A stretch of 64,000 nucleotides of DNA from Peptococcaceae bacterium BRH_c23 (GCA_000961805.1 LADV01000072.1:1-64000); one strand, 5' to 3'; positions 8,601 through 17,291 are shown, numbered from the stretch's first letter. The notes: a model not told the origin generated them from the letters alone. Program-made: numbers and translations.

Positions 8601-9143
8601 ATGAAAGAAAAGAGAGAGTTTAATTTTGCCCAACGCTGGATTGAAGGACAGGCTAGAGAGAGTGAGAGTCCTTCGAAATTGAAAACTCAAGCCTTAACCT
8701 GGGGAATAGGCGGTCTAGTGTTCTTGGGAGTTATCGGCAGTACTCCCTGGCTTTGGGAATATAAACTAAGTAGAGACCTCATCGTGGTTGAGGATAAAAT
8801 CTCCTTGCTTAGAGAAATCTCAAATCAGGTTAGCCAATTAAAGACCCTAAAGTCTAAAGTAGAAGAACAAGAAAAGTTACAAAATCTCATGAAAACAAGT
8901 ACGCGCGATCCTGGTCCTATTTTAGAAAAACTGAAAAATACCTTGCCGATTGGGGCGGTAGTCAATTCGTTTTCGTTACAGGAAAATAATGTATCCCTAA
9001 GTGTTAGCCTTCCGACACCGGTCGATGTGGCGCGCTTATGGGTTAGTTTGCGCGATTCGGGGATGTTCTTGGTGGTTGATATTCAAACGGTTTCGTTAAA
9101 AGATCAAACACAGACTATGAATTTTAATCTGACATTAAAATAG
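8601..9143 (+). CDS. pilN: PilN-like membrane protein, cluster 1
   Basis: 180 residues. ATG 8601 follows the pilM stop directly, so translation is probably coupled. Basic cytoplasmic start MKEKREFNFAQRWIEGQ, one membrane helix about residues 32-51 (ALTWGIGGLVFLGVIGSTPW), a coiled coil (KISLLREISNQVSQLKTLKSKVEEQ), then the small ferredoxin-like fold expected of PilN. It forms an inner-membrane heterodimer with PilO and recruits PilM. No odd features. Confidence 0.78.
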   Translation: MKEKREFNFAQRWIEGQARESESPSKLKTQALTWGIGGLVFLGVIGSTPWLWEYKLSRDLIVVEDKISLLREISNQVSQLKTLKSKVEEQEKLQNLMKTSTRDPGPILEKLKNTLPIGAVVNSFSLQENNVSLSVSLPTPVDVARLWVSLRDSGMFLVVDIQTVSLKDQTQTMNFNLTLK

Positions 9144-9192
9144 ATGCTCTTCTGCCAAGGATATGCTAGAGGAGTTAAGGAGTAGAAAGGGT

Positions 9193-9804
9193 ATGAAAAA
9201 GGAGAAATCACAAATAATCATACTTGTTTTGGTTATAATGTTTGGACTTAGTTATGCTTATGCTAAATTCCTTTTTCTACCCCAGTGGACGGTCATTCAA
9301 GATACTAAGAATCAGCTGCTCTCTCGGAACAATTATCATCAGGAATTGCTGAGCTACCAAAAGAATCAAAGCGGACTTCAACAGGATATTAAACGGTTGG
9401 AAACAAAAGTCCTTGAATTAAATGCTCAGCTTCCAACCCAGCTTGATAAACCCCAACTCATGGTTGGGCTCTACACCTTGGCTAAACAACACAAAGTTAA
9501 TCCTCAATCGGTCTCCTTTGAGCAAGTTCAGACTAAAGGTACCTATCAAGAGATGGGGATGAGCTTTAGCTGTTCTGGTAAAGCGGTGGATTTACTCGCC
9601 CTGATTCATGCTTTGCAATTCGGAGGGAGTCAACGATTAGCGATCAATAGTATAAAGCTTACAGGTTCGCAAAGGGACATGCGAGCAGAGTTAAAGTTGA
9701 CGGCTAATGCCAGCCTGGGAACTTCAAATGTCGCAACTCAGAAACCAGCCTTTATGAATTTCCCCTTCGGCGTGGATTCTCCTGAGAAAATGTTTCAACC
9801 CTAA
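9193..9804 (+). CDS. pilO: PilO-like membrane protein, cluster 1
   Basis: 203 residues from ATG 9193, preferred because AAGGAG (9177-9182) lies about 10 bases before it; ATG 9163 would add MLEELRSRKG. One membrane helix near the N-terminus (IIILVLVIMFGLSYAYAKFLF), a long coiled coil (QLLSRNNYHQELLSYQKNQ to KRLETKVLELNAQL), then a small alpha/beta domain. This is the PilO layout and its order after PilM and PilN supports it. It is followed by a terminator at 9808-9848 that closes pilus cluster 1. Confidence 0.77.
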   Translation: MKKEKSQIIILVLVIMFGLSYAYAKFLFLPQWTVIQDTKNQLLSRNNYHQELLSYQKNQSGLQQDIKRLETKVLELNAQLPTQLDKPQLMVGLYTLAKQHKVNPQSVSFEQVQTKGTYQEMGMSFSCSGKAVDLLALIHALQFGGSQRLAINSIKLTGSQRDMRAELKLTANASLGTSNVATQKPAFMNFPFGVDSPEKMFQP

Positions 9805-9807
9805 ACA

Positions 9808-9848
9808 AATCCGCCTCCCAAAGACAACCGGGAGAGCGGATTGTTGTT
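9808..9848 (+). terminator. Terminator after pilO
   Basis: AATCCGC-CTCCC pairs with GGGAG-A-GCGGATT (9808-9842, one bulge), followed by TGTTGTTTAG, a T-rich tail. The loop sequence and stem resemble the terminator at 10664-10702 closely, suggesting duplication. Confidence 0.75.
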
Positions 9849-9872
9849 TAGTGGCGAAAAATGGCTTATAAT
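9844..9872 (+). promoter_or_regulatory. Promoter of the PilZ-PAS gene
   Basis: -10 TATAAT at 9867-9872 with TTGTTT at 9844-9849, spacing 17. The -35 overlaps the tail of the upstream terminator. Confidence 0.55.
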
Positions 9873-9960
9873 AACCAAAATATTTGAGTCGCCGAGGTAG
9901 GAGAAATGGAGATCCATCTAGAAAGTCTTATAGACAGAAAGATATTTTGGGAGTAAAGAA

Positions 9961-10659
9961 ATGCAGAAAAAAAATAAAAGACAACACTTCCGGGTGGATT
10001 TATTAAAAGAAGTCTCGGCTTTTGCTAAGATTCACTCAGTCTACAATCAATCTATAGACGTCGATAAAACCATGCCTGTTTCCATACTTGATCTTAGTGC
10101 CGGGGGCATGCGGGTACGAATGGCTTATAATTTGCCCACCGAGATTATGATACTCAACGTGAAATTCGAATTTGAAAATGAGCAATATGATTTACGGGCT
10201 CAAGTACTACGAAAGATATCTAAAGGGGATTATTATGAATATGGCTTAAAATTCCTTTCAACCCGAGATCAAACCAGCATGATACACTGTTTGAATATGT
10301 ACAAAATAAAAAATACTAAATTTAGAAAAGTTGAGTTGGATTTAAAAGTTCAAAAATATATTGGCTGCTTTGTTAAATTTTTAGAACTCATTGAAGAACC
10401 AGCTTATCTTATTACTGATAACAGACTAGTGGTAGCTTCAAATTTCCAGGCACAAGCCAAAGGGGTTAAATTGGGCGAGCGTTGTTACAAGACAATATCT
10501 AAAGAAAATAAAATTTGCTCACATTGTAAATTGGAAATAGCTATCAAGGAAAATCAAGTTATTGAAGCGGATGCCTTCGTATCCGGTAAAAAATGTACTG
10601 CACGATGGCTCTACACTGAAGAAGGACTGATCATTCATTATCATAAAAGATTAAGTTAG
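9961..10659 (+). CDS. PilZ domain protein with C-terminal PAS-like Cys domain
   Basis: 232 residues. The N-terminal PilZ domain (about 1-115) shows the c-di-GMP signature RQHFRVD near the start (RxxxR class) and DLSAGGMRV (D/NxSxxG class), so it should bind c-di-GMP. Residues about 130-230 look like a small PAS-type domain (PAYLITDNRLVVASNFQAQ) carrying a cysteine cluster CYKTISKENKICSHCKLE and a later Cys, suggesting metal or redox sensing; this second assignment is inferred from pattern. It has its own promoter (9844-9872) and terminator (10664-10702) and lies directly after the pilMNO genes, so it is a plausible c-di-GMP effector for pili. Confidence 0.8.
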   Translation: MQKKNKRQHFRVDLLKEVSAFAKIHSVYNQSIDVDKTMPVSILDLSAGGMRVRMAYNLPTEIMILNVKFEFENEQYDLRAQVLRKISKGDYYEYGLKFLSTRDQTSMIHCLNMYKIKNTKFRKVELDLKVQKYIGCFVKFLELIEEPAYLITDNRLVVASNFQAQAKGVKLGERCYKTISKENKICSHCKLEIAIKENQVIEADAFVSGKKCTARWLYTEEGLIIHYHKRLS

Positions 10660-10663
10660 CGAT

Positions 10664-10702
10664 ATCCGTCTCCCAAAAACAATCGGGATGACGGATTTTT
10701 TA
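10664..10702 (+). terminator. Terminator after the PilZ gene
   Basis: ATCCGTC-TCCC pairs with GGGAT-GACGGAT (10664-10696) followed by T6. A strong intrinsic terminator, near-copy of the one at 9808-9848. Confidence 0.88.
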
Positions 10703-10774
10703 TTATAATGTGGATAAGCAAAATTCCCTCCTCTGAAGCATAGGTATTAGAACAGTGCGAAAGGGGTGGAGAAG

Positions 10775-11518
10775 ATGTTCGTGGAACTTTTTTTTGTCAG
10801 TATGGCCCTCTCTGTTCTGAAGGGAGTTTCATTACTAGTCTCCTATATTAACAACAATGCCTTTCCTCAGCCCTTAAATGAGCAGGAAGAAGCGCGTTAT
10901 TTGAAAATTCTTAGTGAAAGTAAAACAGAGTCCTTTACCTTAACCCCTGAAGTAGAGAACGCCCGCAATACCTTAGTAGAGCATAATTTACGGTTGGTAG
11001 CTCATCTTGTCAAGAAGTTTGACGGAACAGGGGAAGATGGTGATGATTTAATTTCCATTGGCACGATTGGTTTAATCAAGGGGATTAATACCTTTGATCC
11101 GGGGAAAGGGACGAAGTTGGCCACCTACGCTGCCCGTTGTATTGAAAACGAGATCTTAATGCATTTGCGATCTTTGAAAAAATCTCGCGGCGAGGTTTCA
11201 ATTTACGATCCCATCGGAATGGATAAAGAGGGCAATGAAATTTCTCTGATCGATGTACTAGGGTCGAACGAAGAGGATATCTCGTTGAAGGTCGAAAATG
11301 AATCCGAACAAAAGGCCTTGCTGGAACTCGTTAAAAAACTGACTAAAAGAGAAAAATTAGTACTCCAATTGCGTTATGGGTTGATGAACAGTCCGAAACG
11401 CACTCAAAGGGAAATTGCAAAAGCTTTGGAAATCTCCCGATCGTATGTGTCTCGGATCGAGAAGAAAGCTATTCAAAAATTGATGGAAGAGATGGGGAAA
11501 ATTGATTCAAATAGATAA
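10775..11518 (+). CDS. sigK: Sporulation sigma factor SigK (uninterrupted)
   Basis: 247 residues. The hydrophobic start MFVELFFVSMALSVLKGVSL is the membrane-anchoring pro-sequence that SpoIVFB-type proteolysis removes. Region 2 follows (ARNTLVEHNLRLVAHLVKKF, DLISIGTIGLIKGINTFDP, ATYAARCIENEILMHLR), and region 4 ends with REIAKALEISRSYVSRIEKKA. Active in the late mother cell for cortex and coat genes. ATG 10775 is chosen; GTG 10766 overlaps the AAAGGGG ribosome-binding site. The gene is intact, unlike strains where a skin-type element splits it. It lies between pilus and shikimate genes and has no clear SigE promoter that I can place with confidence. Confidence 0.93.
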   Translation: MFVELFFVSMALSVLKGVSLLVSYINNNAFPQPLNEQEEARYLKILSESKTESFTLTPEVENARNTLVEHNLRLVAHLVKKFDGTGEDGDDLISIGTIGLIKGINTFDPGKGTKLATYAARCIENEILMHLRSLKKSRGEVSIYDPIGMDKEGNEISLIDVLGSNEEDISLKVENESEQKALLELVKKLTKREKLVLQLRYGLMNSPKRTQREIAKALEISRSYVSRIEKKAIQKLMEEMGKIDSNR

Positions 11519-11527
11519 GTCCTTTAC

Positions 11528-11557
11528 TTGCTCTCATGGCATCCTCTAGGGTATAAT
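11528..11557 (+). promoter_or_regulatory. Promoter of yqeG-aroE
   Basis: -10 TATAAT at 11552-11557 with TTGCTC at 11528-11533, spacing 18. Confidence 0.55.
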
Positions 11558-11589
11558 ATATAATAAACTTTAGCACTTTGGAGGATTCA

Positions 11590-12120
11590 ATGTTTGAGTA
11601 TTTTCGACCCACACTTCAAGCTACCTCACTAGATCTCATTTCAGTAGAACAACTTGTTCAAGATGGGATCCGAGGGCTAATTATCGATTTAGATAATACC
11701 ATGACTCCATGGAACAATGTCGAAGTAGGTCCTAAAGTGGAAGCATGGTTTATAAAAGTCAAGGCAGCAGGAATTGGCGCCTGCGTGGTGTCCAACAATA
11801 GTAAGCGACAGCGTGTTGCGGTGGTCGCCGACCGTTTGGGTATACCCTTTATTTTCGGGGCGACAAAGCCACGTCGAAGAGCTTTTCGAGCGGGAATGGA
11901 TCTTTTAAAGACAGGGCAGAAGGATACGGCTGTGATTGGAGATCAGTTGTTTACGGATATACTGGGTGGAAATCGGCTTGGTCTTTATACGATTTTGGTT
12001 ACACCCATCAATGACCAAGAGTTTATCGGAACCCGGATTATGCGTCAGTTGGAGAAAGTGCTTGTCTGGCTGATGAAACATTTTGCTTCGGCGAAACCGT
12101 TTAGCCCTAAAATTCATTGA
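11590..12120 (+). CDS. yqeG: YqeG-type HAD phosphatase
   Basis: 176 residues from ATG 11590, behind GGAGG at 11579-11583; the in-frame TTG at 11578 overlaps that site. HAD motif I IIDLDNTMTPWN near 33-44, motif II VVSNN, and GDQLFTDILGGNRLG near the C-terminus (motif III/IV) mark a YqeG family phosphatase of the HAD IIIA type. In Bacillus yqeG precedes yqeH and aroE; here aroE follows but yqeH is missing. Substrate is unproven. Confidence 0.88.
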   Translation: MFEYFRPTLQATSLDLISVEQLVQDGIRGLIIDLDNTMTPWNNVEVGPKVEAWFIKVKAAGIGACVVSNNSKRQRVAVVADRLGIPFIFGATKPRRRAFRAGMDLLKTGQKDTAVIGDQLFTDILGGNRLGLYTILVTPINDQEFIGTRIMRQLEKVLVWLMKHFASAKPFSPKIH

Positions 12121-12127
12121 GCATCTA

Positions 12128-12151
12128 GGAATGGCTTAGCCATTCCTTTTC
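12128..12151 (+). terminator. Terminator after yqeG
   Basis: GGAATGGC (12128-12135) and GCCATTCC (12139-12146) around TTA, followed by TTTT. Separates yqeG from aroE. Confidence 0.8.
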
Positions 12152-12268
12152 GTTATACGCACGAAACTCCGTAGTGTGCCTATAGGCAACTTGGCTGTAC
12201 TAAAGCAAATCGGGGGTATCAATTAAACGTTTATGATATCTTTGACCAGAATGCAAGAGGAGTAAAAA

Positions 12269-13129
12269 ATGGAAAAACAACATAATGACTTGGAAAAACA
12301 TTATGCAGTACTCGGTGACCCGATTCAGCATTCCCTTTCCCCTGGGATGCACAATGCTGGGTACAAGGCTCTAGGAATAAAAGCGGAGTACCATCGTTTT
12401 CGAGTTAAGCCCGGTCAGTTGGCGCAGGCCGTGGACGGACTTTGTGCTCTGGGGTTTTCGGGCTGGAACGTCACGATTCCCCACAAGGAACCCATCGTTT
12501 CCCTGCTTGATAGTTTGACTTCGGAAGCCCGCCGCGCTGGTGCTGTTAATACAGTTAAAATCCATGAGGGGCAGCGAATTGGGCACAATACAGATGGGGC
12601 TGGGTTTGTGCGTTCTGTAGAAGCGGAATTAAACGGTTTTCAGGCAAAAAAGGCGGTCCTTCTCGGCGCTGGCGGGGCAGCAAAAGGAATTGCCTTGGCG
12701 CTGGCAGAGCAAGGGATGGAGTTACATATTCTTAATCGGACTCCTGAAAAGGCCAAGGAATTAGTTCAGGTAATTCAACGCTGGGGAGGAACAGCGACAG
12801 CAGGGGAGTTTGCTCCCGGAGCGTGGTTAGAGGATGTAGACCTTTTAGTTCAGACAACCTCCCTTGGGTTACTTAATGAGTCTTTTCCATTTTCTATTCA
12901 AGGGATCTCCAAGGGGGCCCTCGTGGTTGATATTATCGTTAATCAGAGGGAGACAGCTATTTTAAGAGAAGCTAAAGGTCTGGGTTGTCGTACGCAAAAC
13001 GGACTAGGGATGCTGCTTTATCAAGGGGCTTTGGCTTGGGAATTTTGGCTCGGTGGACAGGCTCCTGTCGAGGAGATGAGTCAAGCCTTGAAAGGTCAAT
13101 TCTTTGAGCGGCTGTTTGCTAAAGGATAA
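12269..13129 (+). CDS. aroE: Shikimate dehydrogenase AroE
   Basis: 286 residues. Reduces 3-dehydroshikimate to shikimate with NADPH in the chorismate pathway. Substrate loop GDPIQHSLSPGMHNAGY, catalytic-Lys motif NVTIPHKEP, Asn/Asp region GAVNTV and HNTDGAGFV, nucleotide fold LGAGGAAKGIALALAEQG, NRTPEKA, and C-terminal QGALAWEFWLG are all in place. ATG 12269 follows AGAGGAG. It is the first of four shikimate genes here (with aroC, aroK, aroB), though a prepilin gene separates it from aroC. Confidence 0.95.
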   Translation: MEKQHNDLEKHYAVLGDPIQHSLSPGMHNAGYKALGIKAEYHRFRVKPGQLAQAVDGLCALGFSGWNVTIPHKEPIVSLLDSLTSEARRAGAVNTVKIHEGQRIGHNTDGAGFVRSVEAELNGFQAKKAVLLGAGGAAKGIALALAEQGMELHILNRTPEKAKELVQVIQRWGGTATAGEFAPGAWLEDVDLLVQTTSLGLLNESFPFSIQGISKGALVVDIIVNQRETAILREAKGLGCRTQNGLGMLLYQGALAWEFWLGGQAPVEEMSQALKGQFFERLFAKG

Positions 13130-13154
13130 CTAAGAGTTAAAGAGGACGAAGAAA

Positions 13155-13589
13155 ATGCCAAATCAGCAGGGTAAGGATTTCGGATTTACACTTCTGGAAA
13201 TGATCCTTGTATTAACGCTCTTAGCTGGTGCGGGGTTTGTGCTGCTTATTAAGCTTCCTATAAATTTCGAAAAACAACATTTAGCCTTGGCGACAACCCA
13301 ATTGTTAGAGGAAATTCGTGATACTCGCCAGGCGGCACTTGCGGAAAATAACTGGTATGCCATTAAGTTTTACTATCAAACGAACCATCATTATCAGATT
13401 TTTCGTCAAGGGACCAGGGTAAAGGACGTTTATTTCCAAGATGGGGTCCGATTTTTAGGCAGCCCGCCAGAATTACAATTTAATGCTTCTGGTCGAAGTG
13501 TCGGTTCAACGATTATCTTGACGACCCCTTCGGGTAAGCAAAGCCGCGTTATCGTGGCTCCTGTAGGGATGCGAATAAGGGAAGAATGA
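13155..13589 (+). CDS. Prepilin-like protein (GspH/ComGD-like) inserted among aro genes
   Basis: 144 residues from ATG 13155 behind AGAGGACG. Leader MPNQQGKDF with cleavage G|FTLLEMI, Glu5 present, helix LVLTLLAGAGFVLLIKLP. The mature part (LATTQLLEEIRDTRQAALAENNWYAIKFY, then LQFNASGRSVGSTIIL) resembles GspH/ComGD minor pilins. It is separated from both pilus clusters by shikimate genes, 25 bases after aroE and 119 before aroC, so it is probably expressed with them. Confidence 0.8.
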   Translation: MPNQQGKDFGFTLLEMILVLTLLAGAGFVLLIKLPINFEKQHLALATTQLLEEIRDTRQAALAENNWYAIKFYYQTNHHYQIFRQGTRVKDVYFQDGVRFLGSPPELQFNASGRSVGSTIILTTPSGKQSRVIVAPVGMRIREE

Positions 13590-13708
13590 CCTTCGGTGCA
13601 AGTCGTGTACCAAACAAAAACTATTGATTAGTTTTGCGCTGACCAAAATTTATGGTCTATACAATAGATCAATTTTTACGAATACGGAATAGAGAGAAGG
13701 GACATGAG

Positions 13709-14857
13709 ATGCGCTTTTTAACGGCAGGAGAATCACATGGTCAAAAGTTAGTCGGTATCATCGAAGGACTTCCGTCTGGAATGAAGATTTCCAGAGATAG
13801 TATTGATATTGCCTTAAGGCAACGTCAACAAGGACCTGGCCGTGGTGGACGAATGGCTATTGAACAAGATGAGATACAAATTATATCCGGGGTACGAGGA
13901 GGATTAAGTACGGGCGCTCCAATCGCCTTAGAGATCCTCAACCGTGATTGGGAAAATTGGCAGAAAATCATGGCTTGGGGAGAAGAGGCTGACTTAGAAA
14001 GCCGAAAAGTGCTAACCCCTCGGCCGGGGCATGCGGATTTAACGGGTTCTCTTAAATATCGAACAGAAGTCCGGAATATCCTCGAACGGGCGAGTGCCCG
14101 AGAGACTGCCATGCGGGTAGGGATAGGAAATCTAGTAAGGCAAGCTTTGGCCGCCCTCGGAGTGGAAATCAGAGGGCATGTCCTGGCGGTGGGCGGCGTT
14201 CATGCGGAGCGTTCAGACAAGGAAGAGTATTGGCAACATGTAAAAAAATCCGAGTGGTCTGTAGGAGATCCTCTTGCTGAACAAAAGATGGAGGATCAAC
14301 TCCTGATTGCTCGGAATCAGGGAGAATCCTTGGGAGGACTATTAGAGGTACAAGTGTATAATATTCCGGCAGGATTAGGCTCCCATGTGCACTGGGACCG
14401 CAAGTTAGATGGAAAGCTGGCCCAAGCAGTTCTCTCAGTGCAAGCGATCAAAGGGGTTTCCTTTGGGCTAGGCTTCGAGGCAGGGGAACGCATGGGTTCG
14501 CTAGTTCATGATCCGATCACTTATCGTCAGGGGCAAGGCTTTGCTAGGGCTTCCAACCATGCGGGAGGAATTGAAGGGGGAATGAGCAATGGGGAACCCA
14601 TTATCCTTCAAGCGGTTATGAAACCCATCCCGACCCTCTATCAACCTTTAGATACGGTGCATCTGGAAACCAAAGAGGTGGTCAAGGCCAGTGTGGAGCG
14701 TTCAGATGTTTGTGCCGTGCCAGCCGCCTTAGTCGTTTTGGAACATGTGGTAGCTTGGGTGATTGCTGAAGCGGTCCTGGAAAAGTTCCCCGCAGATAAC
14801 TTTGCCGAATTAAAAAGCAGCTGGGAAGCTTATCAAGAAAATTTGCGTATGATGTAG
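13709..14857 (+). CDS. aroC: Chorismate synthase AroC
   Basis: 382 residues from ATG 13709 (AGAGAAGGG upstream); an in-frame ATG at 13652 would add a non-conserved extension. Converts EPSP to chorismate using reduced FMN. Signatures: RFLTAGESHGQKLVGIIEG at the start, QRQQGPGRGGRM, GVRGGLSTGAPIAL, RPGHADLTGSLKY, ERASARETAMRV, FARASNHAGGIEGGMSNG and RSDVCAVPAALVV. Full family length. Same transcript direction as aroK and aroB. Confidence 0.95.
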   Translation: MRFLTAGESHGQKLVGIIEGLPSGMKISRDSIDIALRQRQQGPGRGGRMAIEQDEIQIISGVRGGLSTGAPIALEILNRDWENWQKIMAWGEEADLESRKVLTPRPGHADLTGSLKYRTEVRNILERASARETAMRVGIGNLVRQALAALGVEIRGHVLAVGGVHAERSDKEEYWQHVKKSEWSVGDPLAEQKMEDQLLIARNQGESLGGLLEVQVYNIPAGLGSHVHWDRKLDGKLAQAVLSVQAIKGVSFGLGFEAGERMGSLVHDPITYRQGQGFARASNHAGGIEGGMSNGEPIILQAVMKPIPTLYQPLDTVHLETKEVVKASVERSDVCAVPAALVVLEHVVAWVIAEAVLEKFPADNFAELKSSWEAYQENLRMM

Positions 14858-14969
14858 CTTTTACCTAATCTAGGTATAGCGGACTTACTTATAACTAGGG
14901 ATATTTGTGCGAATTGCGGTACTCGGAACGATTGTAATTATTACTTTATCATCGAGAGGATTGATCACC

Positions 14970-15503
14970 ATGCAAAACATCGTTCTCATTGGATTCATGG
15001 GAACTGGCAAAAGCACGGTTGGTAAGCGGTTAGCCCAGGCGCTCGCTTGGGATTTTGTCGATACTGATAACGAAATAGGAGAAATCACCAACCTAAGTGT
15101 GACAGAAATTTTCCGTCGTCATGGAGAGACGCGTTTTCGTTCAGAAGAAAGCATTGTGGTCGCTAGGCTCAGTCAATTAGACCATATCGTCATAGCGACA
15201 GGCGGCGGTACAGTCTTGAATCCCCTCAATTGGAAGGCGCTGGCTCATAAGGGGACTGTAATCGGTCTTCATGCTTCGCTGGAAGAGATTCTTAATCGGA
15301 TTGGCCATAAAAATGATCGTCCGCTTCTCAAGGGCTCAAAAGAGGAGATTGAGAAGTTATGGTCGGAGCGTCAAGGCTGCTACGCTCAGGCTGACTATAT
15401 GATTGATACATCTCAAAAAAATATTGATGAAGTGGTAAGTGAGATTCTTACCATACTTAGGAGGCTTAATAACAATGAGTTTAGCGGAATTGCAAACGAT
15501 TGA
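14970..15503 (+). CDS. aroK: Shikimate kinase AroK
   Basis: 177 residues from ATG 14970, behind GAGAGGA; a start at 14907 would add 21 unrelated residues. Phosphorylates shikimate. P-loop GFMGTGKSTVGKRLA at about 8-22, DTDNEIG (shikimate-binding Asp), FRRHGETRFRSEES, and the GGGTV Walker B. The lid Arg lies in NDRPLLKG. Its 3' end overlaps aroB by 29 bases, so the two are translationally linked. Confidence 0.94.
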   Translation: MQNIVLIGFMGTGKSTVGKRLAQALAWDFVDTDNEIGEITNLSVTEIFRRHGETRFRSEESIVVARLSQLDHIVIATGGGTVLNPLNWKALAHKGTVIGLHASLEEILNRIGHKNDRPLLKGSKEEIEKLWSERQGCYAQADYMIDTSQKNIDEVVSEILTILRRLNNNEFSGIAND

Positions 15504-16578
15504 AGTCAGCTCTGATAAACCGTATCCGGTATTTTTAGGAGCGCCACTCGAAGCGCTAGGGGAGTATCTTCATTCTCAAATAAGCGATGTGGAGCACATC
15601 CTGATTATTACTAATAGGGAAGTCGGAGAGCTCTATGCGGAACGTCTCCAAAAAGGCCTTGTTGACTATCGTGTCAATCTACTGACAGTCCCTGCTGGAG
15701 AAGCAGAAAAATCGCTGGAACGTTTAAGTCAGCTCACGACAGCGGCACTACGTTGTGGTGCAGACCGCAAAACTCTCGTTATTGCTCTGGGAGGCGGGGT
15801 AATTGGGGATTTGGCCGGTTTTTTTGCCAGTGTCTTTATGCGGGGAATTCGCTTTATACAAGTTCCGACAACCCTGTTAGCGCAAGTTGATAGTAGTATA
15901 GGTGGAAAAGCGGCCGTCAATCATCCGGCTGGGAAAAATATTCTGGGTACCTTTACTCCACCGTTGGCAGTCTGGACAGATTTCAAGACACTAGATAGTC
16001 TGCCTTGGCAAGAAGTTGAAAACGGGTTAGCAGAAAGCATAAAGCATGCCATAATTGCGGATTTAGACCTATTTGAGTTTTTCGAACAACAAGAACTTAA
16101 GATTAAACAACGAGATCCCCTGATTTGGAGCGAAATGGTAACACGGTCTTCGGCGGTAAAGATAGGTATAGTTTCCCAAGATGAACACGAGCAAGGGATA
16201 CGTGGTCTGTTGAATCTAGGACATAGCTTCGGGCACGCCTTAGAGACTGAGATGAACTATCGCGGAGTGACTCATGGGCAAGGGGTTAGTATTGGTCTCG
16301 TGGCAGCTTCATATTTAGCAAAGACTAAAGGGCTAATGACTTCCGTAGAAGTTAGTAGAGTTGAGCAGTTACTGACTAAATTTGGTTTACCGACCGCGGT
16401 CGATGTAAAGCAAGACCCTCTGGCCTTGTTACAGCGCATGCAAGCCGATAAGAAAAACCAAGGGGGACGAAAAATCCTAATTCTCCCCAAAGGAATCGGA
16501 CAGGCGGTTATTTCTAAGGAATGTACCGACCAAGAAATATTAAGTGCCTGGGAAGAGGTAATTACATCAGACAAGTAA
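15475..16578 (+). CDS. aroB: 3-dehydroquinate synthase AroB
   Basis: 367 residues from ATG 15475, behind AGGAGG inside the end of aroK. Cyclises DAHP to 3-dehydroquinate with NAD and a divalent metal. Motifs: PAGEAEKSLERLSQL, GGGVIGDLAGFFASVFMRG, PTTLLAQVDSSIGGKAAVN, NGLAESIKHAII (metal-ligand Glu), and RGLLNLGHSFGHALE with MNYRGVTHGQGVSIG (metal-ligand His residues). Followed by a terminator at 16598-16640. Confidence 0.95.
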   Translation: MSLAELQTIEVSSDKPYPVFLGAPLEALGEYLHSQISDVEHILIITNREVGELYAERLQKGLVDYRVNLLTVPAGEAEKSLERLSQLTTAALRCGADRKTLVIALGGGVIGDLAGFFASVFMRGIRFIQVPTTLLAQVDSSIGGKAAVNHPAGKNILGTFTPPLAVWTDFKTLDSLPWQEVENGLAESIKHAIIADLDLFEFFEQQELKIKQRDPLIWSEMVTRSSAVKIGIVSQDEHEQGIRGLLNLGHSFGHALETEMNYRGVTHGQGVSIGLVAASYLAKTKGLMTSVEVSRVEQLLTKFGLPTAVDVKQDPLALLQRMQADKKNQGGRKILILPKGIGQAVISKECTDQEILSAWEEVITSDK

Positions 16579-16597
16579 ACTAACACTGGGATTAAAT

Positions 16598-16640
16598 AAT
16601 CTGGCATAGATCGAGAGATCTTTGTCAGATTTCTTGTTTT
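16598..16640 (+). terminator. Terminator after aroB
   Basis: AATCTG (16598-16603) with CAGATT (16626-16631), inner AGATC/GATCT pairing, then TCTTGTTTT. Confidence 0.75.
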
Positions 16641-16877
16641 AAGAGGAGAAATCGCAAGTGTTTGCGCGATATACTGCGAATTAATAAGAGAGAATGACAA
16701 TCGAAGGTATTTATAAGAAAGATATGTCGAGTCGAAAGGTATTTAATAATGGATGGAGAAATCAACAGGAATTAGTTGAAATAATCTGATCTATGTTGAG
16801 ATCGTGAATTTGTGAATCGTAAATAGCGTTTTGTAATTTGTGCATTTTATAGGATTTTAGTGGAAAGGAGTGAGGCC
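16641..16877 (+). other. Gap before pilus cluster 2
   Basis: No gene. Contains GTGAAT/GTAAAT-like short repeats between 16801 and 16850 and must hold the promoter of cluster 2, but I see no confident -35/-10 pair. Confidence 0.4.
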
Positions 16878-17228
16878 TTGAAAAGAGGGGAAAACACGCA
16901 AAGAGGTTTTACATTGTGGGAACTTCTGCTTGTACTTTCATTGATAGGAATTCTCCTAGTCCTAACACCTCACTTCGGTTCAGCTGTGAGTCAGGTTCAG
17001 AACCGCGTGGATCTCGCGAATGTACTAAAGATCGAAGGGGCAGTCCAGCTTTATCGGATTGATGTGGGAACGTTTCCCAGGAGGGTTTCGGATTTGGTTC
17101 ACTCTCCGATCGGCGTGAGTGGATGGCGCGGTCCATATTTAGAGGAGATTCCAGAAGATCCTTTCAATCCAGTCTTGAGTTATCAGCTCGATGCCTTGGG
17201 ACGGGTCAAAGCACGAACAGCTTTATAG
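16878..17228 (+). CDS. GspG-like prepilin, cluster 2
   Basis: 116 residues from TTG 16878, 7 bases behind AAAGGAG (16864-16870); GTG 16860 would overlap that site. Leader MKRGENTQR, cleavage G|FTLWELLL with Glu5, helix LVLSLIGILLVLTPHFGS. The mature part AVQLYRIDVGTFPRRVSDLV and GWRGPYLEEIPEDPFN is a clear GspG/major pseudopilin fold with the conserved Pro-Gly-Trp-x-Gly-Pro-Tyr type motif. Starts the second pilus gene cluster. Confidence 0.85.
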   Translation: MKRGENTQRGFTLWELLLVLSLIGILLVLTPHFGSAVSQVQNRVDLANVLKIEGAVQLYRIDVGTFPRRVSDLVHSPIGVSGWRGPYLEEIPEDPFNPVLSYQLDALGRVKARTAL

Positions 17229-17291
17229 ATCAAGAAAGAAAATACGAAAAATATTCAATAAGATTATTAAGCGCTTGAAGAAATTCAAGGA

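Noticed and set aside
10775..11518. skin-type interruption of sigK
   Set aside because: The gene reads through from pro-sequence to the region 4 helix-turn-helix without a break.
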